Assembly: GCF_003253735.1 (NCBI RefSeq)
Contig: NZ_QKYW01000004.1
Coordinates: 432,326-496,325 of the forward strand
DNA from: Pseudomonas sp. URMO17WK12:I2
Lineage (GTDB): Bacteria > Pseudomonadota > Gammaproteobacteria > Pseudomonadales > Pseudomonadaceae
Length of the DNA stretch: 64,000 nt
Direction: 5' to 3'
The notes below the pieces were generated by a model that was not told where the DNA came from, made no database searches, and saw only the letters and a program-made list of their open reading frames with translations. Positions 36,415 to 45,231 of this stretch are shown here, piece by piece. The position numbers and the translations under genes were made by a program. Within the stretch, counting starts at the first letter, position 1; every line of letters starts with the position of its first letter.

Positions 36415-37448
36415 TCTTCTTCCTCCACGTGACGGCTGGTGAGCGAGCGCCAGAGCAGGAACGGAATGATCAGGGTGAACACGATGATCTCTTTATAGGT
36501 ACTGGCCCAGAACATCGAGAACGCCTCGATCAGGCCGACCGCCAGGGCACCAAGCGCAGCCACCGGGTAGCTGACCAGCCCGCCGATGATGGCGCCGACG
36601 AAACCCTTGAGGCTGATCACGAAGCCGGAGTCGAAATACAGGGTGGTGATCGGCGCGATGAGAATCCCCGACAGTGCGCCGATGAAGGTCGCCATGGCGA
36701 AGGTGGCCTTGCCCGCCAGGGTCGGCGAGATGCCCATCAGCCGCGCACCCATGCGGTTCACCGCGGTGGCACGCAGCGCCTTGCCATAGAGGCTGCGCTC
36801 GAAGAACAGGAACAGGCCGATGATCAGTGCCAGGGACACCGCGATGACCCACAGCGTCTGGCTGTTGAGGGTCACCGGGCCGAGCTCCAGGCCGGCTTCG
36901 GAGAACGGCTGAGTACGTGCGCCCTCCGGGCCGAACAGCAGCAGGCCGACGCCGACCATGGTCACGTGCACGGCGATGGAGACGATCAGCAGCACCAGCG
37001 GATGGGCGCCGGCCACGGGCTGGAAGAACAGCCGGTAGATCTGCGGGCCCAGCGGCACCACCAGGGCCAGGGTCAGCAGCGCCTGCAGGGCCATCGGCAG
37101 CTCGGCCAGGGGCAGGTTGCGCACCAGCAGCACCATCGCCACGGCGTAGAGGAGCTTCACCGGCACCCAGCGCGGCAGCCGGAAGGCATGGCCGCTACGT
37201 AGCGCGCCGATCAGGTCGAGGCTGCAGTCGATCAGGGTCAGGGCGAGCAGCAGCCAGACCAGCGCGGTCGGCTGGCCGGCCTGCAGGGCAGCCATGGTCA
37301 GGGCGCCGTAGGTCACGTATTCACCCTGGGGAATCAGCAGAATCCGGGTCACGGTGAACACCAGGAGAATGGAGAGCGCCAGCAGCGCGTAGATCGCGCC
37401 ATTGGTCACGCCATCCTGGCCGAGCAGCAGGGCTATCTGGAAATTCAT
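36411..37448 (-). CDS. livH: LivH-type branched-chain amino acid ABC permease
   Basis: 345 residues, about 40 longer than the usual LivH, the extra being a helical insert near residues 65-130. Family core: GVTNGAIYALLALSILLVFTVTRILLIPQGEY at the N-terminus, then TAVNRMGARLMGISPTLAGKATFAMATFIGALSGI and GFVGAIIGGLVSYPVAALGALAVGLIE. It forms the membrane channel with the LivM part of the fused protein. AGGA precedes the ATG. Confidence 0.88.
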   Translation of the reverse strand: MNFQIALLLGQDGVTNGAIYALLALSILLVFTVTRILLIPQGEYVTYGALTMAALQAGQPTALVWLLLALTLIDCSLDLIGALRSGHAFRLPRWVPVKLLYAVAMVLLVRNLPLAELPMALQALLTLALVVPLGPQIYRLFFQPVAGAHPLVLLIVSIAVHVTMVGVGLLLFGPEGARTQPFSEAGLELGPVTLNSQTLWVIAVSLALIIGLFLFFERSLYGKALRATAVNRMGARLMGISPTLAGKATFAMATFIGALSGILIAPITTLYFDSGFVISLKGFVGAIIGGLVSYPVAALGALAVGLIEAFSMFWASTYKEIIVFTLIIPFLLWRSLTSRHVEEEE

Positions 37449-37560
37449 GGAGGCAACATCCTTCGCATGCGGGGCTGAGCAAGCGCGTGATGAACCCCGG
37501 CCCGTGGGCCGGGGCGCATCTGACGGCGAGCGTGTTACCGGTGCCAGGCACCGGTCAGGG

Positions 37561-38709
37561 TTACTTGAGCAGTACCCACTTGCCGCCTTTCACGGTGATC
37601 AGCTCGCGGCCACGCACGTCGAAGCCGCTGTGATCCTCCGCGCTCATGTTGTACACGCCCTGGGTGCCGGCCAGTTCGTGGGTGCTTTCCAGCGCATCGC
37701 GCAGGGCGGCGCGAAACTCCGGGGTGCCCGGTTGGCCTTTCTGCAGGGCGGCAGGGATGGCCTTTTCCAGCAGCAGGCCGGCGTCATAGACGTTGGCGCC
37801 GAAGGTCGCCGGCGCGCTGCCGTTGAGCTTGGTGTAGTCATCGATGTATTTGCGGGCGACGCCCTTGGATGGGTGATCGTCCGGCATCTCGTCGAGCACC
37901 AGCATCAGGCTGGCCGCCAGCACGGTGCCCTCGACCTTGCGCCCGCCGAGCTGCAGGAAGGCCGGCAGCGCCGCGCCGTGGGTCTGGTAGACCTGGCCCT
38001 TGTAACCCTGATCGACCAGGGTGGCTTGCGGCATCACCGCCGAGCCGCCGGGTGCGGCGACCAGTACGGCGTCCGGGCGCTGGGAAAGGACTTTCAGGCT
38101 CTGCCCGGTCACCGAAGTGTCCTGGCGCTGGAAGCGCTCGTTGGCGACGATCCTGATGCCGTTCTTGGCGGCCAGGGTGGTCATCACCTTGCCCCAGTTC
38201 TCGCCGTAGGGGTCGGCAGTGCCGATCAGGCCCAGGGTCTTCACGCCGTTCTTGACCATGTGTTCGGTCAGCGCCTCGGCGATCAGCTCATCGTTCTGGG
38301 TGGTCTTGAACACCCATTTCTTCTGCTCGTTCATCGGCAGCACCACGGCGGCGGTGCCCACCGGAGCGAGTAGCGGCGTGCCCGACTCGGCGGCGAACTG
38401 GATGACGCCCATGGCGTTGGGCGAGCCGCTCGGGCCGATGATGGCGTCGACCTTCTCCTCGTCGAGCAGCTTCTTGAAGGCCTTGACCGTGGCGGTCGGG
38501 TCGCTGCCGTCGTCGAGCGCGACGTAGCGGATGGCCTCGCCGCCGGCTTCGCTCGGCATCAGCGCGATGCTGTTTTTCTGCGGAATACCGACCAGCGCGA
38601 TAGGCCCGGTCGAGGAGGTGATAACGCCGATCTTCACGTCGGCCTGAGCCGTTAGCGACGCGCAGAGCGCGCCCAGTAGCAGGGTGGACACAGCCTTCTT
38701 GAGCAGCAT
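37561..38709 (-). CDS. Periplasmic substrate-binding protein of LivJ/K type
   Basis: 382 residues with signal peptide MLLKKAVSTLLLGALCASLTAQA. The Peripla_BP_6 fold is shown by VKIGVITSSTGPIALVGIPQKNSIAL and VDAIIGPSGSPNAMGVIQFAAESGTPLLAP, and it ends in VRGRELITVKGGKWVLLK. It is first in the leftward transporter operon and delivers ligand to LivH and the fused permease. The LivJ-like family also includes binders of urea, short amides and aromatic acids. A sigma-54 promoter lies about 145 bases upstream. GGAG precedes the ATG. Confidence 0.9.
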   Translation of the reverse strand: MLLKKAVSTLLLGALCASLTAQADVKIGVITSSTGPIALVGIPQKNSIALMPSEAGGEAIRYVALDDGSDPTATVKAFKKLLDEEKVDAIIGPSGSPNAMGVIQFAAESGTPLLAPVGTAAVVLPMNEQKKWVFKTTQNDELIAEALTEHMVKNGVKTLGLIGTADPYGENWGKVMTTLAAKNGIRIVANERFQRQDTSVTGQSLKVLSQRPDAVLVAAPGGSAVMPQATLVDQGYKGQVYQTHGAALPAFLQLGGRKVEGTVLAASLMLVLDEMPDDHPSKGVARKYIDDYTKLNGSAPATFGANVYDAGLLLEKAIPAALQKGQPGTPEFRAALRDALESTHELAGTQGVYNMSAEDHSGFDVRGRELITVKGGKWVLLK

Positions 38710-38852
38710 GTCGTACTCCGGGGTGCAGGGCTAATAACGGGCTCAACAGCCGTACCGCGGGGGTAGGGGTATCGCCTTCTCGTAATGGGCGCGGTGGTGT
38801 CACCGGCATAGCGCAACCGGTGAGCAGCCGGCGGTGCAGCTGAGGGAGAAAT

Positions 38853-38868
38853 TGCAGGTTGCATGCCA
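38853..38868 (-). promoter_or_regulatory. Sigma-54 promoter of the ABC transporter operon
   Basis: Minus-strand TGGCATGCAACCTGCA fits TGGCAYG-N4-YTGCA with GG and GC ten bases apart. It implies a leader of about 130 bases before the binding-protein start at 38709 and an enhancer-binding activator. None is encoded beside it, and global NtrC is a candidate. Confidence 0.7.
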
Positions 38869-39217
38869 GAAATTTTCGGGCCGGGCTGGCGAAGCGGTAG
38901 TTGGCGGCCTGCCGGGGTGGCCGGCAGCGGCGCGATTTCGAACTCACGAAAATCTGCCTGCGGGCAACAAAACCAAGGGTTTTAGCGCTAATTTCTCGAG
39001 CTTTTTCTGCTTAAAAAATGAGATTTTTATGGCGTATTTTCAGGGGTAAATTTTTTCTATCGGCACTTATTTTTCGATTTTTATTATTGATCAAAAAATA
39101 GCCAGGTAACACAGGTGCCCACGGAGCCTTTCATGGAATATCTAGTTAAATATATGTTTTTAAAAGATATTAATTTTGAATCTAACAAATTTGTTGATTT
39201 TGACGACGTTACCTAAA

Positions 39218-39234
39218 TGCACGCACTTGGTGCT
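39218..39234. promoter_or_regulatory. NtrC-like enhancer site
   Basis: TGCACGCACTTGGTGCT matches 10 of 12 fixed positions of TGCACC-N5-GGTGCA. A half site, AGTGCACCAAA (39248-39258), follows. It is about 350 bases upstream of the transporter's sigma-54 promoter, far but workable for an enhancer. It lies about 140 bases before iacH. Confidence 0.45.
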
Positions 39235-39374
39235 TTTTAGTGGAAAAGTGCACCAAATTACTCATCATTTAATTTTGAATATTCAATTGACAATTCACGT
39301 AATTCTGACGATTTTAGATTTACGCGAATCGGCAGCGTTGGCTGCCCGACGCAACGTTCAAGTAGGTGAGTGGC

Positions 39375-40496
39375 ATGAAGATGGTCATCGAGCACATGAA
39401 GCTGGGCGGCGCCGGACTGACGGTGATGGTCAAGGACACCATCGATATCGCCGGCTACCCGACCCGCGCCTCCAGCCGTGCCCTGCAGGATGCGGCGCCG
39501 GCCGAGCAGCATGCTGCTGTGGTCGAGCGCGTATTGGCAGGCGGCTGTCAGATCCTCGGCAAGACCGTGCTGCATGAACTGGCCTACGGCACCACCGGCA
39601 TCAATGCCTATGCCGGCACCGCGGAAAACCCGCGCTACCCCGGGCGCATTCCCGGCGGCTCCTCCAGTGGCTCGGCCGCTGCCGTGGCGGCGGGCCTGTG
39701 TGACTTCTCCCTGGGCACCGACACCGGCGGCTCGGTACGTATTCCCGCCTGCTGTTGTGGGGTGTTCGGCTTCAAACCCACCTTTGGGCGGATCGACCGC
39801 CGCGGCGTTATGCCCGCCCAGACCAGCCTGGACTGCATCGGGCCATTCGCCCGCAAGCTGTCGACGCTGAACGAGGCGATGGCGGTGATCGATCCGTCGT
39901 TCGGGGCGGCGCCCGAGCTGGGCGACATCCGCATCGGCGTGGTGTCGGTACAGGCGGCCAGCGATATCCAGGACGCCATCGAGGCGCTGCTCGCCGACAG
40001 CGACCTGCCCCTGGGCCGTGTCGAGCTGCCGGGCCTGCAGGCCGCATACGACGCCGGCATGGTGGTGATCAACCGGGAAACCTGGAACGCCTGCGGCCAC
40101 CTGCTCGATACCGGCCTGGTCGGCGCCGACATCGCCGGGCGCCTCGAGGCTGCCGGGCAGACCAGCGATGCCGCCCTGGCCGAGGCCGAACAGGTACGTA
40201 CGCGTTTCACTGCCGAAGTGGACGCCGCCCTCGAGCGCTTCAGCGTACTGGCCCTGCCGACCATGCCCGATTACCCGCTACGCCTTGAAGACGCCGCCGA
40301 CACCCGCGCGGTGCTCGGCATGACCGCTTTCGTACGCCCCTTCAACCTGTCTGGCCACCCGGCACTGAGCATTCCCTGCGAAGGGCAGGCCGGTCTGCCG
40401 GTCGGCCTGCAACTGATCGCCGCCAAGGGCGCCGACGAACTGCTTCTGGCAGTCGCCGGCGAGCTGTTGCGGCGCCTCGACTCCAACCTCCTGTGA
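39375..40496 (+). CDS. iacH: Amidase of the auxin-degradation cluster (IacH)
   Basis: 373 residues from ATG 39375 with AGGTGA upstream (a GTG 9 bases earlier is possible). Amidase-signature enzyme with the Ser-cisSer-Lys triad: catalytic Lys in MVKDTIDIAG, PGGSSSGSAAAVAAGL (cis-Ser) and the nucleophile in GTDTGGSVRIPA. It is shorter than GatA-type amidases. The gene order iacHABICDEFG identifies it as IacH, which may hydrolyse a lactam or amide intermediate (or an auxin amide conjugate). Its exact step is not settled. It is the first gene of the iac operon. Confidence 0.85.
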   Translation: MKMVIEHMKLGGAGLTVMVKDTIDIAGYPTRASSRALQDAAPAEQHAAVVERVLAGGCQILGKTVLHELAYGTTGINAYAGTAENPRYPGRIPGGSSSGSAAAVAAGLCDFSLGTDTGGSVRIPACCCGVFGFKPTFGRIDRRGVMPAQTSLDCIGPFARKLSTLNEAMAVIDPSFGAAPELGDIRIGVVSVQAASDIQDAIEALLADSDLPLGRVELPGLQAAYDAGMVVINRETWNACGHLLDTGLVGADIAGRLEAAGQTSDAALAEAEQVRTRFTAEVDAALERFSVLALPTMPDYPLRLEDAADTRAVLGMTAFVRPFNLSGHPALSIPCEGQAGLPVGLQLIAAKGADELLLAVAGELLRRLDSNLL

Positions 40497-40510
40497 TCCC
40501 GGAGCCTGTC

Positions 40511-41683
40511 ATGAATTCGCTCAACCTGGCCGGCAAGCTGCCCGCCGCTCCCATTACCGACAGCCAGGCCTTCGTGGATCTGCTGGCGGACATCAAGCAG
40601 CGTGGCCGTGCCGGTGAGTTCGACCGCCTGGGGCATATCGCGCCGGACGTGATCGAGTCGTTCAAGGCCGTCGGCGTATACCGCGCCCTGGTGCCGCGCC
40701 GCTTCGGTGGCGACGAGCGCTCGCCTGGCGAGTTCTGCGCCATGATCGAGGAGATCGCCAAGGCCGACGGTTCCGCCGGCTGGGTCGCCAGCTTCGGCAT
40801 GAGCCCGGTCTACCTGGCTTCGCTGCCGCTGGAAACCATCAAGCAGGTGTATGCCGACGGCCCGGACGTGGTGTTCGCCGGCGGTATCTTCCCGCCGCAG
40901 CCGGCTGACCCGGTGGCAGGCGGCTTCAAGGTCAATGGCCGCTGGAAGTACTCCAGCGGCTGCATGGGCGCCTCGCTGGTCGGTGTCGGCATCGCGCCGA
41001 AGAACGGCGACAAGCTCGACCTGCCACGTTTTGCGGTCATGCCGCAGAGCCAGGTGCGCATCGACCGGACCTGGGACACCGTCGGCCTGCTCGGTACCGG
41101 CAGTCACGACCTGGTGGTCGAGGATGTGGTGGTGCCCGAGGCCTGGACCTTCGTGCGCGGCGGCCCGGCCAACCTCGACGAGCCGTTCTTCCGTTATCCG
41201 TCGCTGTCGTTCGCCACCCAGGTGTTGTCCGTGGTCGGCCTGGGCGTGGCCCGCGCCGCGCTGGACGAGCTGCGTGACATGGCCAGCGGGCGCATCTCGG
41301 TGACCGGCGCGCCAGCCGTCGCCGACCGCCCGCTGGCCCAGGTCGAGATCGCCAAGGCCGAGGCGGCCCTGCGCGCGGCGCGCTGCTTCTTCTACGAAGC
41401 CATCGACGACGTCTGGCAACTGGTGCTCGCTGGCGAGCCGCTGCCGGCGGAAAAGGTCAACCTGCTGCGCCTGTCGTCGACCCACGCCGTGCGCGTTGCC
41501 GCTGAAGTGGCGCGCAGCGCGCAGATGCTCTCGGGCATGACCGGCGTCTACAACAGCAGCCCGCTGGCACGTTTCGTCAACGACGCCCAGGTGGTGACCC
41601 AGCACGCCTTCATGGGCGACATCACCTACCAGAACGCCGGCGCCATCTTCTTCGGCAAGCAGCCCCTGCCGGGCTACCTCTAA
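40511..41683 (+). CDS. iacA: Flavin-dependent IAA/indole oxygenase (IacA)
   Basis: 390 residues from ATG 40511 with GGAG upstream. Acyl-CoA dehydrogenase-like fold used as a group D flavin monooxygenase: EFCAMIEEIAKADGSAGWVASFG, then GSHDLVVEDVVVPEAW and a C-terminal helical domain with RLSSTHAVRVAAEVARSAQ. IacA starts IAA breakdown by oxidising the indole ring, using reduced flavin from IacG; it is also known to turn indole into indigo precursors. It lies 14 bases after iacH. Confidence 0.9.
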   Translation: MNSLNLAGKLPAAPITDSQAFVDLLADIKQRGRAGEFDRLGHIAPDVIESFKAVGVYRALVPRRFGGDERSPGEFCAMIEEIAKADGSAGWVASFGMSPVYLASLPLETIKQVYADGPDVVFAGGIFPPQPADPVAGGFKVNGRWKYSSGCMGASLVGVGIAPKNGDKLDLPRFAVMPQSQVRIDRTWDTVGLLGTGSHDLVVEDVVVPEAWTFVRGGPANLDEPFFRYPSLSFATQVLSVVGLGVARAALDELRDMASGRISVTGAPAVADRPLAQVEIAKAEAALRAARCFFYEAIDDVWQLVLAGEPLPAEKVNLLRLSSTHAVRVAAEVARSAQMLSGMTGVYNSSPLARFVNDAQVVTQHAFMGDITYQNAGAIFFGKQPLPGYL

Positions 41684-41701
41684 CTTTTCCTGGAGCCAAA
41701 C

Positions 41702-42064
41702 ATGAGCGAGAAAAAACCACTGCGCGTGCTGTTCTGCATGGGCATCAACCAGAACTTCTTCGACGCCGCACGTGAAGAGCAGCTGGAAGTCTGGGCCGCG
41801 TTCAGCGCCATGTGGAACGGCATTCACGACCTGCCGGGGGTGACCGTGTTCGGCAACATGGACGACGACCAGAGCATGGTCGGCCCGAGCAGCGGCTACC
41901 CCTGGACCACCTACCTGCTGGCCGATGTGCCGGACATCGAAACCGTGCACGCCGCCTGCAACCTGCTGCGTACCACCGCGGTGGGCAGCGGCCCGTACAA
42001 GCTGTGGCGCTACGTGAAGATCGAGGCCCGTACCGGCCGCGAACTGATCATTCAGCGCGCGTGA
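41702..42064 (+). CDS. iacB: IacB, small protein of auxin catabolism
   Basis: 120 residues, no membrane segment or signal. Recognised by place (after iacA) and by the sequence RVLFCMGINQNFFDAAREEQLEVWAAFSAMWN with GPYKLWRYVKIEARTGREL near the end, which suggests a ferredoxin-like/dimeric alpha-beta barrel fold. In other clusters IacB is required for growth on IAA but its reaction is not clearly known. TGGAG precedes the ATG (starting MSEKKPLR). Confidence 0.85.
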   Translation: MSEKKPLRVLFCMGINQNFFDAAREEQLEVWAAFSAMWNGIHDLPGVTVFGNMDDDQSMVGPSSGYPWTTYLLADVPDIETVHAACNLLRTTAVGSGPYKLWRYVKIEARTGRELIIQRA

Positions 42065-42069
42065 ATGCC

Positions 42070-42591
42070 ATGTCGACTGTCGCCGAACTTCACGCCCGCC
42101 TCGCTCGCTTCGAAACCGAGCAGGCCGTGCGCGCCTGCATGAACCGCTACATGGTGTTGTGCGACGCCCTGGACGCCAGCACGCCGCTGGACGAACTGGC
42201 CGGCCTGTTCACCAGCGATGCCGTGTGGGAAGGCAAGGGCGCCAAGTACGCCGCGAGCTTTGGCGGCTACCGCGGCCGTGAAGCGATTCGCGCGATGTTC
42301 GCCACCTACATGAAAACCCCGGCGCACTTCGCCCTCAACGTGCACTTCCTGACCAGCGAGCTGATCGAGGTGCAGGGCGAGGGCGCGACCGGCAGCTGGG
42401 TGATGTTGCAGACCTCGACCTTCGCCAGCGGCGCCTCGCACCTCAACGCGGCGCGCCTGACCGTGCGCTTCGCCGAGGAGCAGGGGCAATGGCGCATGGC
42501 GCACTTCCAGACCGAGAACCTGTTCAGCCGCCCTGTCAGCGCCTGGAACAGCGAGGCCGACCTGCCGGTGCCGAACAAAGCGGCCGAATGA
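42070..42591 (+). CDS. iacI: IacI, SnoaL-like/NTF2-fold protein
   Basis: 173 residues from ATG 42070; an in-frame GTG at 42061 overlaps the iacB stop (GTGA) and is an alternative start. SnoaL_4/ring-hydroxylating-like NTF2 fold: FETEQAVRACMNRYMVLCDAL, ELAGLFTSDAVWEG, GYRGREAIRAMFATY, and RMAHFQTENLFSRPVSAW. The same place (between iacB and iacC) in the cluster of P. putida 1290 is held by iacI. It probably modifies or isomerises an intermediate. Role not established. Confidence 0.85.
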   Translation: MSTVAELHARLARFETEQAVRACMNRYMVLCDALDASTPLDELAGLFTSDAVWEGKGAKYAASFGGYRGREAIRAMFATYMKTPAHFALNVHFLTSELIEVQGEGATGSWVMLQTSTFASGASHLNAARLTVRFAEEQGQWRMAHFQTENLFSRPVSAWNSEADLPVPNKAAE

Positions 42592-42639
42592 CCCGAGACT
42601 TTTTTGCAGTCGGCCAGATAAGCCGACCAGGAGCCAACC

Positions 42640-43914
42640 GTGAATAACATGATCGATGTCGTGAACCTCGAATGCGACCCCGCCGAGCTGGTCAAGGCCG
42701 ACCGCGTGCACACCTCGCTGTACACCGACGCCAAGCTGTTCGACGCCGAGATGGAAAAGATCTTCTACAGCACCTGGGTGTGGGTCGCCCACGAGAGCGA
42801 GATTCCGGACGCCGGCAGCTACAAGAGCACCTTCATCGGCAAGCAGCCGGTGATCGCCGTGCGTGACCGCAAGAAGCAGGTCAACGTGTTGCTCAACCGC
42901 TGCCGTCACCGCGGCGCCACCGTGTGCGAACACAAGAAGGGCAAGACCAACAGCTTCGTCTGCCCCTACCACGGCTGGGGCTACGCCCTCGACGGTTCGC
43001 TGCGCGGCATTCCACACCCGGACAGCTACGGCGAGTGCCTGGACAAGAGCGAACTGCCGCTTGTGAGCCTGCGTACCGAAAGCTACGCCGGGATGATCTT
43101 CGCCACCTTCAAGGACGACATCGAGCCGCTGGTCGACTTCCTCGGCCCGGCCAGGAAGTGGATGGACCTGTTCATGAAGCAGGGCGCCGGCTACGGCATC
43201 AAGGTGCCGGGCGAACACCGCTTCCGCTTCCCGGGCAACTGGAAGATCCAGCTGGAAAACACCACCGACGCCTACCACTTCCCGCTGGTGCACAAGTCGT
43301 TCCTGCACTCGGTCGATCAGCAGACCATGGACATGCTCGATTTCGTCGACGGCGCAGGCTACGTCGAAGACCTGGGCAACGGCCACAGCGTGATGGTGAT
43401 GATCCCCGACCTGATCGACCTGGAAGCCAACCTCGACCTGCCGATCCCGACCCGTTTCGAAAGCCTGGCGCAGGAGCTGCGTGACGAGGGCATCGAAGAG
43501 CAGCAGGTGCGTCGCATCGTGCGTGCGGTCGGTGGCTCGGGCTTCAACCTCAACCTGTTCCCCAACATCGCCTGCTCGATGGCGTTCTTCCGGGTGCTGC
43601 AGCCGATCTCGGTCAACGAGACGGAAATCCACCACTCGGTGATCACCATGGATGGCGGCCCGGCCGTGGCCAACCGCTACCGCCTGCGCCTGCACGAGCA
43701 CTTCCAGGGCCCGATGGGCTTCGGCACCCCGGACGATTCCGAGGCCTGGGAGCGTGTGCAGAAGGGCGCCAGCGCCGGCGAAGACCTGTGGATCATGCTC
43801 AACCGCGGCCTGCCCGGCGAGAAACCCAGTGAAGACGGCCTGGTCAGCGACGTGTCCGCTGAAACCGGCATGCGCGCTGCCTACCAGCAGTGGAAAAAGA
43901 TGATGTCGGCCTGA
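42640..43914 (+). CDS. iacC: Rieske oxygenase large subunit (IacC)
   Basis: 424 residues from a GTG at 42640 with AGGAG 7 bases upstream. Rieske centre C88-x-H90 and C108-x2-H111; mononuclear iron ligands within the motif DAYHFPLVH (D210, H213, H218). Anthranilate/benzoate dioxygenase class. With IacD it forms the terminal oxygenase that acts on an oxindole acetate intermediate of IAA. IacF supplies electrons. It is followed by iacD after 17 bases. Confidence 0.9.
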   Translation: MNNMIDVVNLECDPAELVKADRVHTSLYTDAKLFDAEMEKIFYSTWVWVAHESEIPDAGSYKSTFIGKQPVIAVRDRKKQVNVLLNRCRHRGATVCEHKKGKTNSFVCPYHGWGYALDGSLRGIPHPDSYGECLDKSELPLVSLRTESYAGMIFATFKDDIEPLVDFLGPARKWMDLFMKQGAGYGIKVPGEHRFRFPGNWKIQLENTTDAYHFPLVHKSFLHSVDQQTMDMLDFVDGAGYVEDLGNGHSVMVMIPDLIDLEANLDLPIPTRFESLAQELRDEGIEEQQVRRIVRAVGGSGFNLNLFPNIACSMAFFRVLQPISVNETEIHHSVITMDGGPAVANRYRLRLHEHFQGPMGFGTPDDSEAWERVQKGASAGEDLWIMLNRGLPGEKPSEDGLVSDVSAETGMRAAYQQWKKMMSA

Positions 43915-43931
43915 GCGACGGAGAACCGAAA

Positions 43932-44408
43932 ATGAATCTGCAATTGCTGCAAGAAGTGACCGCTTTCATCTGGGCCGAAGGCGACATGCTCGACCACAAC
44001 GAGTACGACACCTGGCTGGCGCTGTGGGCCGACAAGGGCACCTACATCATCCCCATCGACCCGAAGGAAGAAGACTTCGAGAACACCCTCAACTACGCCT
44101 ACGACGACGCGCACATGCGCCAGTTGCGGGTGCAGCGGCTGATCGGTGGCGAGTCGATTTCCACCAGCCCGCAGCCGCGCACCGTGCGCACCGCGGCGAA
44201 CTTCCGGGTGCTCTCCGAAGACGGCGACAAGGTGCGGGTGCGCTGCTCCCAGCACCTGCGCGATTTCCGCAAGGACTCGCTCAAGCACTACAGCGCCGAC
44301 CTGACCTACGACCTGGTGCGCAGCGGCGGCAGCTTCCAGATCCAGCGCAAGCTGATCCGCCTGATCAACTCCGACGATACCCTCGCGGGCATCGGCTACA
44401 TCCTCTGA
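43932..44408 (+). CDS. iacD: Ring-hydroxylating oxygenase small subunit (IacD)
   Basis: 158 residues from ATG 43932 with GGAG 9 bases upstream (frame begins at 43890). NTF2-fold beta subunit of aromatic-ring dioxygenases: LQLLQEVTAFIWAEGDMLDHNEYDTWLALWADKGTY and YDDAHMRQLRVQRLIGGESISTSPQPRTVR. It supports the alpha subunit IacC. Co-transcribed with iacE 10 bases downstream. Confidence 0.9.
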   Translation: MNLQLLQEVTAFIWAEGDMLDHNEYDTWLALWADKGTYIIPIDPKEEDFENTLNYAYDDAHMRQLRVQRLIGGESISTSPQPRTVRTAANFRVLSEDGDKVRVRCSQHLRDFRKDSLKHYSADLTYDLVRSGGSFQIQRKLIRLINSDDTLAGIGYIL

Positions 44409-44418
44409 GGGCCTGACC

Positions 44419-45159
44419 ATGACGCAGATCGCATTGGTCACCGGCGCCGCCCAGGGCCTGGGTCTGGCCATCGCCAGCCGGCTGTTCGCCGCCGGCTATG
44501 CGGTGGTGATCACCGACCTGTCGCTGGAGCGCGCCCAGGCGGCTGCCGAGGGCCTGGACACCAGCGGCGAGCGGGTGCTGGCACTCAAGCTCGACGTCGG
44601 CAGCAAGGCGGATTTCGAGGCCGCGCTGTACGCCACCGTGGCCCGCTTCGGCGGCCTGCAGGTGGTGGTCAACAACGCCGCGATGACCATGGCCACGCCG
44701 GTCATGCAGATCAGCCCGGAAGAGTTCGACCGCGTCATGAGCCTCAACACCCGCAGCGTGTTCGTCGGCTGCCAGGTGTTCGGCGCGCACATGGCCCAGG
44801 CCGGCTACGGGCGCATCGTCAACATGGCCTCGCTGGCCGGGCAGAACGGCGGCACCGCCACCGGCGCGCATTACGCCGCGTCGAAGGGCGCGATCGTCAC
44901 CCTGACCAAGATCTTCGCCAAGGAACTGGCCGCCGGCGGCGTGACCGTCAATGCCATCGCACCGGGGCCGATCGACTCGCCCATGGTGCACGCGGTGGTA
45001 TCGGCCGAACGCATGCCGGGCATGCTCGCCAACATCCCGGTAGGGCGGCTGGGCGATGCGAATTTTCTCGGCGACCTGGTCGTGCAGCTGGCACGTCCGG
45101 AAGCCTATTTCACCACCGGGGCGACCTGGGATGTGAACGGCGGCTTGTTCATGCGCTGA
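44419..45159 (+). CDS. iacE: Short-chain dehydrogenase/reductase (IacE)
   Basis: 246 residues. Classical SDR: cofactor motif TGAAQGLG, NNAA, catalytic Ser/Tyr/Lys in MASLAGQ...HYAASKG, then PGPIDSPM. In auxin catabolism IacE oxidises the product of IacA to 2-oxindole-3-acetic acid. Acidic residue after the second strand (ITDLS) suggests NAD. It lies between the oxygenase and reductase genes of the operon. Confidence 0.9.
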   Translation: MTQIALVTGAAQGLGLAIASRLFAAGYAVVITDLSLERAQAAAEGLDTSGERVLALKLDVGSKADFEAALYATVARFGGLQVVVNNAAMTMATPVMQISPEEFDRVMSLNTRSVFVGCQVFGAHMAQAGYGRIVNMASLAGQNGGTATGAHYAASKGAIVTLTKIFAKELAAGGVTVNAIAPGPIDSPMVHAVVSAERMPGMLANIPVGRLGDANFLGDLVVQLARPEAYFTTGATWDVNGGLFMR

Positions 45160-45231
45160 GTTGGACCAACCAATACGACGGCCGAACCAACGACCGCCTT
45201 TACCTTGACGTGCAATGCGGGTGAACCCGAG

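Larger units (their letters stand above)
38710..39374. other. 665-base AT-rich divergent control region between the transporter and iac operons
   Basis: No gene is seen. From 38980 to 39330 the sequence is far richer in A/T than the flanking genes. It contains the sigma-54 promoter for the transporter (38853-38868), an NtrC-like palindrome (39218-39234), and an inverted repeat TTGGTGC/GCACCAA (39227-39256). The iacH promoter must lie in its right part, where TTGACA-like ATTCAATTGACAATTC (39291-39306) is the best -35 candidate. Confidence 0.7.

Noticed and set aside
39110..39127. CAGGTGCCCACGGAGCC as a sigma-54 promoter for iacH
   Set aside because: Spacing of GG and GC is right but the -24 and -12 sequences match poorly beyond those bases.
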